Shown here piece after piece: positions 11,607-21,772 of a DNA stretch of 64,000 nucleotides. The first letter of the stretch is position 1. Every line of letters starts with the position of its first letter. The notes under the pieces were generated by a model. That model had not been told where the DNA came from, searched no databases, and was given only the letters and a program-made list of their open reading frames with translations. The position numbers were made by a program, and so were the translations under genes. The DNA is from Exophiala sp. HKRS030 (lineage: Eukaryota; Ascomycota; Eurotiomycetes; Chaetothyriales; Herpotrichiellaceae): assembly GCA_023897205.1 (NCBI GenBank), contig JAHWDD010000007.1, positions 4,216,001 to 4,280,000 of the forward strand, read 5' to 3'.

Positions 11607-12274
11607 CTTTCGATAATGGAACGTGTTTAACGTACGAGGTTACCATAGAAGAATCATGAATGAGAAGTCATGATAAAGACGTGCCAGGATGTCGAGTCTG
11701 ATGCCGTGCTTCTGCTGTGCGAGATATGGTGTTCAATAACTTCCGTCGAAAATCCCTGGTTTGACGCGTCGAGAATTATCGGACGCGTAATCACGTGCTA
11801 GAGTCTTCAATCTACTCCGTATTTCGTCAATACCAAAGCTACGGCCAGCAGCGTCGCCATGTTTCCGTTGTTCTGTTTCAGCAGGAGGCTCGAATCGATG
11901 CGTTCAGGCATATACCGGAATATGTGCGACATGACTGCAGACCAGATGAAAAGTATCACTCTCCATTTTCCTGCCGCAGTCTTCGGCTGCAACTATGAAC
12001 AGTCCGATGCATTCCTCTATTCTAGCCGCCGACCGCTGCTGCACGACGCAGCCTTACTTCTTCCATGCCATAACTCTTTGTTTCTCGTGACCCATTGAGG
12101 CTGAAACATCGCTCAGGCTCCCCCTGGTTTACTATACATTCTCCCGAGGATTGGAGAAGCACCGTTCTACCGTGCGAGTGTCACTGTCCGCATCGAAACT
12201 CAGTCGATGAAAACTGCCTCTGTGGCTGCGCTTGAGCCCTCGAACTGTATCACACACTTGCACTTTCATTCGCA
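11607..12274. other. intergenic, divergent promoter region
   Basis: Shared upstream region between the WRAP73-like gene and the NLR relic. No clear coding sequence; short overlapping ORFs only. Confidence 0.5.
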
Positions 12275-15200
12275 ATGCCTCCTCTCGACGTGAATGTCTT
12301 CCATATCGGGTGGATATGTGCGTTGAGTAAAGAGATGGCGGCTGCAATGGCCATGCTGGACGAAGAATACGACATGGTTGCACAACAAGACGTTCAGGAC
12401 GATAATTGTTACGTCTTGGGCCGAATACATCAGCATAATGTGGTAGTAGCATGTATGCCAGAAGGAGTAGATGGCCTTGTTCCTGCGGCCAACGTGGCCA
12501 AGGATATGGCGAGGACCTTTCCGGCGCTGCGCATTGGCTTGATGGTAGGCACCGGTGGTGGAATCCCGAATCTCTCGAAAGGAGTCGATGTTCGCTTGGG
12601 CGATATCGTGGTGAGTAAGCCTGTGAAATCCTGGGGCGGCGTCATCCAGTATGACAAGCGCAAGGCTTTGGAGGGAGGTAAGGTCGAGCTCAAGGGACAG
12701 CTTAATCAACCCCCTAGTGTCCTACTGAAAACCTTGACCATGCTCAGTGCTCGTCATGCTATGCGGCCTAGTAAGGTGTCGGCATTTATGAGTGATGCTC
12801 TTGAACGAAATCCAATGATGAAGGAATCTGGCTTTGAAATGCCTGCAGATCCGGATTGTTTCCACTGTGGCGTGTGTGGTCAAGACATTGAATCCTTCGA
12901 TGTTGAGTGTGGAAAACATCACGCAAAGCGAAAGCAAAGAAGAAGTACTACTCCAGCTATACATTATGGTGTTATCGCCTCGGGGAACCAGGTGGTCAAG
13001 GCTGCGACACTTCGAGACCAGTTGCGAGATGAGTTCTATGCACTTTGTGTCGAAATGGAGGCTGCTGGATTGATGAACGAGTTTCCCTGCCTCGTCATTC
13101 GTGGCATCTGCAACTACGCCGACTCACATAAGAATGATACCTGGCACTCTTATGCTGCACTTGCCGCAGCCGCATTCGCAAAGGAATTGCTGTTTTATGT
13201 CTCTCCTGCTGAAGCAGGTCAGGAAAAGGTGATTCATCAAGTCATTGGTAAGTCACTAATATCTCCGTATACAACATTCAAAGTATATCAGATGGCAACT
13301 CGATCATGTTTACACGGGTCTAGAGCCGAGGACATTTGAGATCAGGAAAGCTTAGTTGCTTGAAGACTAGCTATTGATCCACTCAACGCCACTATTGATA
13401 TTCACCATACTCACAAATTTTTACTATCTTTCAGGGCCTCTTGGTGCAATCGGTCACAATCTGAAAGCGCAACTGGATGAAGCGAGGCAACAACTGCATG
13501 CTACTCGAATACAGACTCATCAAACCCAAATCCAGTATATTAATGAATAAGCACGCAGATGCTATCAAGCGTTCAAGACAAGCCTTTATGAAGACCAGAA
13601 AAACATCAATCCAGACCGTACGCATGGGACCTGTAGATGGTTTTTGGATCACCCCCGCTGTCGCGAATGGCACGAGGCCCCCCAAGATGGCTTGCTTTCA
13701 GTCTCGGCAGACCCTGGCTGTGGGAAATCTGTTCTCGCAAAGTCCCTGGTCGATAACGAGTTATTGAGTGCAAAAGATTATCTGGCTTGCTATTTCTTTT
13801 TCAATAACACACGGTCTGCCGTCCTAGAGCACCAGATGTTTCCTCCACATCCAAATCTTCGAGCAAGAGGGACTTGACAGAAATATCTGCCATACTCAAG
13901 CTCGACGTTGAGGACGCCCAAAGACTGTTTCCATCTAAAGTGGATCAACGTTTTATTGCCCGAAACTCGGGGGAGGAATTCTTTCGCTGTTTGGTGAATC
14001 AGGTATATGCGATGATTATTGATGAAGACAAAGAGTCCACACCACAAGCGAATCGGCCTTTGAATATGGAAAGCATCAATCTTGACATCCGCTAAATGAG
14101 TGGCCTTTGTGGCAAGGGCAGTTCCAAGTGCCAAGGCCATCTCTCTGACCGTTAATGGGCGTCGTGCACCCACGATGATTTCGAGAATCTGCATCACAAT
14201 GGGGCGCTTACCCTCCACAATCTTGCTCAAAATTTCTCATACGCGTCCTCCACCGTTGAGGGTAATGTCACAATTGTGACTTCATTGGGTCGAAGGCTGT
14301 TACGGTACGTTCTCTGATGCTTCCAATCGCAAAGTAGAGCCATAGATATGTTCTATACTTCATTCGAGGATCCGGATCCTGAGTCGCTGCACAGCATCTT
14401 GCGCCAAGTTGAATTCCGCTGCCAGATCTTCAACCTTGCCATTGATGAACAGATCAATCAATCTCGGGATGCACGGCATCATTCTCGTCTTCTCCCGTAA
14501 GCGAATGACTGGCAGATTGGTGGGAATCTTTTCGAACTGGTGCTGGATATCATCGTCCGGACGACTTGTGACAAGAACTTTTAGCCTGCCTCGCCTGACG
14601 GGTAGAGTTTGGATGCGAGTGTAGAACACAACTAGCCAACGATCAACTTTTGGCGATCCTTCTCTCGACATTCGTCGAGACCGTCTAAGACACACATTAC
14701 ATTCCGCGCTCGATTGTCTCTCGATGCTCTCAGCCATATTCGCCAGAGTTGTGCGAGATCATTCATGAGCTTATCACCACTGTGGTCGTACTCCTTCTCC
14801 CACTCATTTCACGGATTGCCATCCTGGGCCAACCCGTCTCTTGATCGCCAATGCTATTCGACTGTATGATGTAACAAGTATCTGTTTCCGAGGCTGGTTC
14901 ACCTCTTTCCGGGTGATGCCGTCCAATCCGCCAGCCAAACTTAAAATAGGTACCCTACAAGCCGGAACATGCGTTAGCCACGGGCAGATCGTTGCAGCAC
15001 TTCTCAAGGACCACTCAATAGACGTCGATTTTGTTGGTCGAGAGGGGCAGACGGCTTTAAAAGTGGCGCGCGACTACGGACGCGAAGAAGCGGCTCGAGT
15101 TTTACTTGGACGGGGAGCCAATGTCGATGTGCAATGTGGTTGTACTCAGGGAAGCTATCTGGTGCCGTTGACAGAAGTCGAGGATCAAGATCTCGTCAAT

Positions 15201-15909
15201 CACCCGAGCCAGGGTGACAAAGCGCCCACGAAGGATGCATTGCGTTTCGGTATCATTGGCTTAGATGGACAGGAATCAACGTTTCTACTCACGAGGCTCC
15301 CATCCATGCCGCAGCCGCAAATGACATTTTGGAACCTTGAAGTTGCAGCTTGATTTCGGAGCAGACATCTCTTTGCACAGATTCGATGGTGCAACACCCC
15401 TACCTTTGGCATGCTTGAATGGACACACAAAGATTGCTACGTTGATATTGGAGATGATGACTACCAAGAATCACAACGTGAATGGTATGGACAAAAGTCA
15501 AGGCCGAACTGCACTTCATTATCTGCTCGATTTTGCTACTGCGCCATCGAAAGCTCGGTATGAATATCAGCGGGAGCTAGCTGTTCTGATTCTTCGGCCT
15601 CACTTGCGTGCAGATGGAAATGCCCAAGACAAAACAGGCATTTCACCCATACACCTAGGTACCCAGTATAAGGATATCAATATTTTCCAAACAATACTTG
15701 ATAGAGGAGGGAGTCACAGCTTGTGCAACGAAAACGGAAAGCTTCCTGTCCACTACACCGCCGAGACTCGGTGGTGGATTAGTTACGAAATGCTTCAGGC
15801 CTACGTCGTCAATCAGTTACGAGAAGGAAACGAGCAAAAGAGAATATATGTGGGATTTTTTACGCCAGAAAGTTGCACATGGATACCTATTCTCCATCGA
15901 CCTTATTAA
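12275..15909 (+). pseudogene. decayed PNP-NACHT-ankyrin NLR with internally inverted centre
   Basis: Relic of a fungal NOD-like receptor. The N-terminal purine nucleoside phosphorylase-like domain is intact (12275-13247): GWICALSKEMAAA, LMVGTGGGIPN, DIVVSKP, IHYGVIASGNQV, EMEAAGLMNEFPC and ICNYADSHKN. A probable 187-nt intron (13248-13434) follows, then a linker in the same frame broken by TAA at 13548-13550. The NACHT start reads on the plus strand, with Walker A SADPGCGKSVLAKS at 13701-13740, up to CYFFF near 13800. From there to about 14,900 the homologous sequence is on the minus strand. Ankyrin repeats resume on plus (ALKVARDYGREEAARVLL; GATPLPLACLNGHTK), with a frameshift near 15345. 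Stops, frameshifts and inversion rule out a full-length product. The PNP part alone could still be expressed. Such NLRs are linked to non-self recognition. Confidence 0.88.
13800..14900 (-). pseudogene. inverted NACHT core and helical region of the NLR relic
   Basis: Read on the minus strand from about 14,900 to 13,800 this block supplies the missing middle of the surrounding NLR in correct order: GDKLMNDLAQLWRIW, then Walker B VMCVLDGLDECRE (about 14,660-14,720), KVLVTSRPDDDI (about 14,560), a winged-helix-like stretch ILEIIVGARRPLTVREMA (about 14,200), LIHQTAKEFL (about 14,000) and MADISVKSLLLEDL (about 13,830). It has its own frameshifts, for example after DECREKDRQKLI and near 13,870. Breakpoints are approximate, set by where each strand stops giving family-like protein. 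The sequence order implies a single inversion of about 1.1 kb. Confidence 0.82.
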
Positions 15910-16516
15910 CTCCTGCCTAATGTCCTCTGTGGTTCAGAATCAGCTCTGCACCAGATCAGTGTGATCGACTTTTCTTTTTCAGTTGTTGGTGCTTATTCTC
16001 TGACAAATGGGTGAAAATTACGCTTTTAAGGGCTAAACCCAGGGGTTTCCCAGAGGGTTGAGTAGCCTGGACCATGAGAAAGGAGGGTGATGATTGGTTA
16101 ATGTGTGATGAGTGATGAGTGATGTGTAATGCTTTTTATGATCGTCTCAAGTAACTTTTGGTGATGTGACAAATCTCAACAGGTTTTGGGGGTGAAAAGC
16201 AATGTTGTTGAGATGCTATTGTCATCTTGCGTTTTTATATGTACAATTTCGAGAGCAAGAGAGACGAAGTGACTTGCAAATGATATGCTAGTGAGCAATT
16301 GTGACATTGGACTACTTTTCGTTCGCGTAATGTTTCCGCGGTTGATTTCTGCATCCTCTCGGGCAGGGCAGTGCTAGGTCGTGGGGGAGGGGTCCAGTTG
16401 ATATCGAATCACGAAATGCTCGTTGACAAGTTGAGTTGGTGGTACGTCAGCCCTCCACGGGAGAGGTTATCACTTCCGATCTAATTGAATTCCTCAAGTC
16501 GAAGGCAAGTAATGCC
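15910..16516. other. intergenic
   Basis: Gap between the NLR relic and the 3' end of the acid phosphatase. A short tandem array (GTGATGA-type, three 7-bp units) sits at 16105-16125; otherwise nothing supportable. Confidence 0.5.
16105..16125. repeat. short 7-bp tandem repeat (3 units)
   Basis: Three consecutive copies of GTGATGA, the last ending in T. Seen directly. Probably a neutral microsatellite-like tract. Confidence 0.8.
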
Positions 16517-18409
16517 TCAGAATCCCTCCTCGATCTGGCCCGCCGGCTCGGCCGGCCCATCCAACGCCGCGATCTTGCCATCCATGTTCGTGCCACACTG
16601 CGCCTTCCAGTTCGAAGGTACATAGCTATCCGCGACACGCTTGAAAGTCTCGAATGTGCACAGTGATTCGTCGTCGGCGTAGTGGTTGCCGGGCTTCGCG
16701 CAGGCTGGGATCTTCATCACTTTGTCGTTGTACCGCACGCGGATGTAGTAGGGTTCCAGGCGGGCTTTTTGGGAGTCGTTCAGATCGCTAAATGGTTTGC
16801 GGGCGATCAGGTCCTTGGGTGGGATGGAGCTGGTTACTAGGTTGGTTGAGGTCTGTTGTGGAGGGGTGGAGGAGCTCCTGCTACTGCCGTCGCTGCTGGT
16901 ACTATCAGCGCCAGATGTAGAGGAGGACGAAATGCTAGATGCCGAGGAAGAGCGTAGGCCGAGGAGCGATGCTATGGCGCCTGGTCGGTGTTCTTGTTTT
17001 GGTTCCGTTGAAGCTGGTGTCGTTTCGGAGAGGAAGGTGGCATCTGAGCTGGAAGTGGAAGAGGCCGAGTTTGGGTCTTTCTTGCGGAACAGCTCGAATG
17101 TGATATGACTGGTATATGGAGGCCACTGCTCACCGTCAAAGGCTCCCAAACTGGTCAAGACGCCGGCCAGAGTGGTGTCGTGACATCCAGACATGGCAAA
17201 TCGGATTCCCTTCTCACCGCCACGACCTCGACCCAAGCGACCGTTTTCACCGCCGATCTCATTGATAGAAAGACCTGCGCCTTCGATCTTGGATGTCATA
17301 CGTTCAACAATATCGCCGATCAGAGATCCTATTCCTAACATGCGATATTCTCGATTCTCGTTGTATCCAGAGAACCACTCTTCGACGGCCATGCGGTCAA
17401 TGATGGTTCGGGCCTTTTGGTCATAGAACTCTTTGGGTAGTCGGGTTTCTCGCCCGTGGGCAAGAGTGGAATTGATAGTGTCCATGATCCCAGACAATCT
17501 AGGGTGAGAGTCGATGGCCACCTTCTTATCTGAATTCTCTGGCATCCACTTGCCGATTATCTTTGTCAAATATGCCATGTCGTCCGTGTCGTTCCAACGG
17601 TCAGCTGTACGCTGGGCGAATGCACGGGACAATTGGGCGAACCTTCGACAGTTGCTGTCGTTGGGAAATAGTGTTTCGTCTGCAAAGGTTCGAGTGACGA
17701 TGGTGGGTGGAGGGAAAGCGGCAGTGCGGGCGGTCAGAGGGTACATTCCCCAGAAGGCTTGCTGGACAGACTCCAGTGCTCGTGGAAGGGCTGTGGCTCG
17801 GAGGTAGATGAGGTCTGCATTGGCGATCAATTGGGGCATGAATCGAAGTTGATCGACGTAGAGATGGCGCAGGCGGCGGCCTAGCTCATAGGTAGTCTCT
17901 CGACCAGTGTCGGTGAGTTCACCTAGTTGACTGTAGAGGAGAAAGCGTCAGTACTCAAGAGGCACTGTTGGGTTACTCAAATCATGCAAGGATGGGGTTT
18001 TTGTGTACCAGATGCCGTCGACCTCACCAGCTGGACCGGCGGCAATAGTCGGCCCATCATCGGAGCCAAACCTCTCGAGTCTTCTCCTCCATTGTAATGA
18101 ATTCCACTGGCTAGTATCCTCTGGGGTCAACGCCACTGATCGTAGTCGTTGGGCGGCATTGCAGTATGGCCAGTACGGAGGAAGACCTGCCTAAGAGATG
18201 TTGTTAGATGACTCATGCAGAGAGCTGCTCCCTGAAGCTCAATGGATTGCAATATTCCCGTATTTACTTACATTTGTAAAACGGACCGAGACTGGAGCTC
18301 GTTCCCCATGTCTCAGCAAGACTTGCACGAGACGCAGTTCCAGGTCTTTTGGGTAGAGGCGGTCGAGCTCATCCTTTGAATAGGCGGGGCGGGGTACCAA
18401 GGTTGTCAT
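16517..18409 (-). CDS. histidine acid phosphatase family protein
   Basis: Phosphomonoesterase of the histidine phosphatase superfamily, branch 2. Three exons (18409-18272, 18190-17977, 17922-16517) give 585 aa; introns are 81 and 54 nt. The catalytic RHGERAP lies at residues 34-40 and carries the nucleophilic His; the second motif GCHDTTLA provides the His-Asp acid pair. Between them are ELTDTGRETT and LIYLRATALPRALESVQ, usual for the family. A Ser/Thr/Pro-rich low-complexity insert of roughly 60 residues follows GLRSSSASS. No signal peptide is evident (MTTLVPRPAYSK), so an intracellular enzyme is likelier than a secreted phytase. An alternative acceptor for intron 2 would change a few residues. 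Substrate unknown; lysophosphatidate phosphatase-like enzymes are one possibility. Confidence 0.88.
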
Positions 18410-19025
18410 GTTGATCGAGTACTACTAGTACTTGAGAGGAAGCCAGATTCAACTGAGCTAGGAGTAACAAGCAAAGAAGTAGACGGGCAACGAAGCTCCA
18501 TATGTAGAATTGCTCTGGTAGGATTCAAGAAGCAGGCGTTGGTCTCAATCGGTACGTCTCATCTTGTGTGTGGGAGTCGGTGTTGCAAGGAGAAACTTCT
18601 AAGAGGGAAAGTTGGAGATGTTGAAATTTGGAGTCGATGATTCGTCACTGACTCGAGGTCTAGCGGGGATGACATGTCACCGCCTCCAGTCGTCTATATT
18701 CACGAATATCAGTGCATTATCAATCAGTCTTGATTCCCTTGGCTAGTGGCTGGCTGGCTGGTGACTGTAGTACGAATACGATGATAGAGTCAACATACGC
18801 TGTCAGGGATTCAAGCATACGTGTCCCAAATTAGTGCGACACAGGAAAAGAACATGAAGAACCATCTCCGCTTTCTACTATGTCACCATCTGCTATATGC
18901 TGGGTATATGGACTGCTATGACAAGAGTTGCAAGAGAAATCACATCATCACGCTATCTACCTGTCTAGGTAGCTCCCACAACCCTTGCATCTAAGACCGA
19001 TTTGTCTATTCGCTCCCAAAATCGC
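18410..19025. other. intergenic
   Basis: 5' flank of the acid phosphatase and 3' flank of the VHS/GAT gene. A short GGCT-type repeat occurs near 18,745. No supportable gene. Confidence 0.5.
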
Positions 19026-20835
19026 TCAAATCCGCAGTTCATTGAATTTCTTCCCTGTCCCATGAGTGTCATCAATTGGACTCACAGGGTCTTGTCCAAA
19101 TTGATTAGGTGGCGGGCTCGCACCGTGAACTGTTATGTGAGCAGCCGCCGAGTCTTGTCTCTGTATGTAACTAGGCGTAGGTTGGTAGGTGTTGGTACTC
19201 GACACACCTGGTCCAGGTCTGTTTTGCTCTAATTGCAATGGTTCTAGTGACGGAATGGCCTGGTTTCGATCAAACAGAGCATTGGGCCTCTTCGTGGCGT
19301 TACTATCGTCCCCATATGCATCATCCGCGAATGGATTCTCTGATACGCCGTAGGCCGAGGAGGCTGCAACGGGAGGTTGAGAGTAATTAGGAGATTGCGG
19401 CCTTACTCGCTCGGGAACAGGTGGTGCTTGCTCATACTGCCGGGGCGGTGGTCCGGACGGAGCTGCATAGGCGCTGGCATAATCAAAGCTGGTCGTCGGC
19501 GAGTGTGTTGACTGGTGATTGCGGTATGCTCCTTGGGCTGCTGGTGGTGGCCCCGGTGGCGGTGCAAATTGTTGATCCTGTCTCTCAGGACTGAGTGGAC
19601 GAGGAAGAGCGCTCTCATTGTGAGGTGGCGACGCTGAATATAACCCATCTGATGGCGATGTCGTATTGCTATAGACGTTCTGCCCCACTTGATGTTGTTG
19701 GGGACGTCCCAGAGGATTGGTCGTGGTGTCCAGATGAGGGCTCGGAGTCGCTAGTCCTGCCGACTTTCTCGCTTGCAAGACCGCCCTTTGATGTTTGGAC
19801 ATGGCAATATTCAGATGGTCGTTGGTCTCGATCAATGTGAGCATCGTGTCTGGATCCGGAGCCGGGTTCTGCGCGTTGAGGAATCCTTGTATGCTTCTTT
19901 GCGCAGTCTGAGCTCGTTCGGCAAATTCCTTGACCAACTCGTTGGCTAACAGCTCGGACTGAGACGTGGACTGCACCGTCTGGACAAGTAGGCGCGCAGT
20001 AGTCTTAGCCTCTTCAATCCTCGATACCAATTCTTCAGGTGGCGGTAGAGTGTCTCTTCTCCTACGCGATGATTGCTGTCGGCCATTGCCGGCAAACGTA
20101 GGAGGGACTCGGTTTTGCTGTTGGTGATGTTCAGTGCGTTGATCATACCCGACTGCTTCTATAGATCCCCAACCTACCGAATATCGTAGAGCATTCCGTT
20201 TCCCCTTTTCTTTCCTCCACATTTCGATCAAGGGATTCAGAGTGTCATTGCCTGGGAGTTTCTCTGCTTCGAAATAGTCCAAGGTTTCTCTCAAGATTTG
20301 CTGAACGCTTGAGTCTCTTCCTTCACGCAGCAGTTCTTTGACAGTAGAGACAAACTTGGCATCGAAATTCTGGGTGAAGAGATGCGCAGGGTTGTCCGTC
20401 AGGATGCGAGTCAGCATGATAGCATTGTATTGTGCAAATCCCCTCGAGTAATGATCTTTTGAGAGATATCTTCGGATCGTGACGGCGGCTTCTTTGGCAG
20501 CTGCTGGACTTGACTCGGCGGCATCTACTATGGCAGGTAGGTGTAGGTATTCTTCGCCAGCTGCTTCAGCATTTGGGGCGCCGGATTCGCAAAATGCAGT
20601 CTGCGTCATGTCAGGTCAAGGGCGCAGGTGACAAAAGGAGAGGTTCTGGGTTCCGTAGCACTCACCACCTCGCGGACCACCACAGCTTCCGGCGCATCAC
20701 CTTGAGGCAGTGTTGCTGGACCATGGTTCCCCCGATCCGGACCTTGAAGTGCAAGTCAGTACATGTGTGGAAGTTCGGGTCAGGGTCATTCGCACTGGAT
20801 CCTTTCCTATTCATAGTCTTCATCAGCCTCTTCAT
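19026..20835 (-). CDS. VHS/GAT-domain trafficking protein, LSB5-like
   Basis: Three exons (20835-20796, 20742-20666, 20600-19026) with 53- and 65-nt introns encode 563 aa starting MKRLMKTMNRKGSS. Intron 1 has a textbook TACTGAC branch site. The N-terminal region carries an Ala/Leu-rich helical solenoid (AAVTIRRYLSKDHYSRG, NAIMLTRILTDNP, VSTVKELLREGRDSSVQQIL) typical of a VHS domain. A GAT-like three-helix segment follows (SRIEEAKTTARLLVQT through LLTLIETNDHLNIAMSKHQRAV-type sequence). The last ~250 residues are Pro/Gln/Ser-rich and disordered. Homologues such as yeast Lsb5 act at the interface of endocytosis and actin patches. That role is by family resemblance; the domains are recognised by pattern only. 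Confidence 0.82.
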
Positions 20836-21772
20836 GATGCCTGATTAATTCGCCGCTTTCAGAGGTATAGAGAGACTTGGGTGCGGTGTATGTGAGGCGA
20901 GGCGGTCAAATGTAGCTCGAATAGGCCTTGAGTCGGCGCACCGAATATAAGTCCACTAAATGGTGGAGAGTTTGGGGAGGCGTCCCGCAGAGGAAATCGA
21001 CGCTAAGTAGATCTCTTGCGCCCGAAACAAGGAGTAGAATGGTTTCAAGGCTCAACTGAGGGTCTGTCGGGAGGATGCGATGGGAGTCGTGACTTATGTA
21101 TGGTGCACAAATGACTATCGGCCGAGGATGGCAAAGATGGCGCGTCCTTGTTGCATTGGAAGCGTGTGATGCGTCTTCTCTGCTTGGCTTTGCTTCGTCA
21201 TGCGCACCAGAATGAACGTGGCACGAGGCTGTGCAAGAATTGGAGCCTGATTTGCCCAAGGGATAAAGGTACAGTGAGCGATCAGGAGTGGAATCGTGCG
21301 CCGTGCACTGCGCCGTGGGGTGTTGCGTGGGTGTGTCATCCTGTCACGTGCTGGTCGCTCTTGGATAGGAAACAATGCCGAGAGTTCATAACCGGAAAAT
21401 CTCTTTGGGAATCAGCATCGAGACACATTCTCATTCTCATGCTCATTCCCATCAGCCTTTCTATGTACACTGCACAGGCCTCGCTCATGTTCTCACCTTA
21501 CCTTCACGGACTTCGTACATAACATCGAAGCTTGCTGCAATTACGATGTTGGACCGCTACCCTCACGTGATTCTTTCATTGATCAGGCTGAGACCCCCAA
21601 TCAGCATGATATTAGGACTGACCGGGGGAAGCCTGCAAGGCACAAGGGCTCTTCACACTGCCTGACTAGCCCCATTTGTTTCATCTCCTCTTGCCTCGCC
21701 GTGCTTAACGCTTTGAACCTCTCTTTCATTCAATTGTTGAGAGTTGAACGATCGAAGGTATGATGGAAAGGT
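20836..21772. other. intergenic
   Basis: Nearly 1 kb between divergent genes (VHS/GAT and HET). Several ORFs of 80-120 codons overlap each other in different frames with no domain-like sequence, so I call none of them. Confidence 0.5.

Noticed and set aside
12132..12709. Minus-strand ORFs antisense to the PNP domain
   Set aside because: The plus-strand frame carries all PNP motifs; the antisense ORFs have none.
13548..13550. A very short (24-nt) intron that would remove the TAA in the NLR linker
   Set aside because: Far below the smallest credible intron here (about 43 nt); a true in-frame stop is simpler, given the other lesions.
20906..21665. Several ORFs of 80-124 codons between the VHS/GAT and HET genes
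   Set aside because: They overlap in different frames and none has protein-like conserved patterning.
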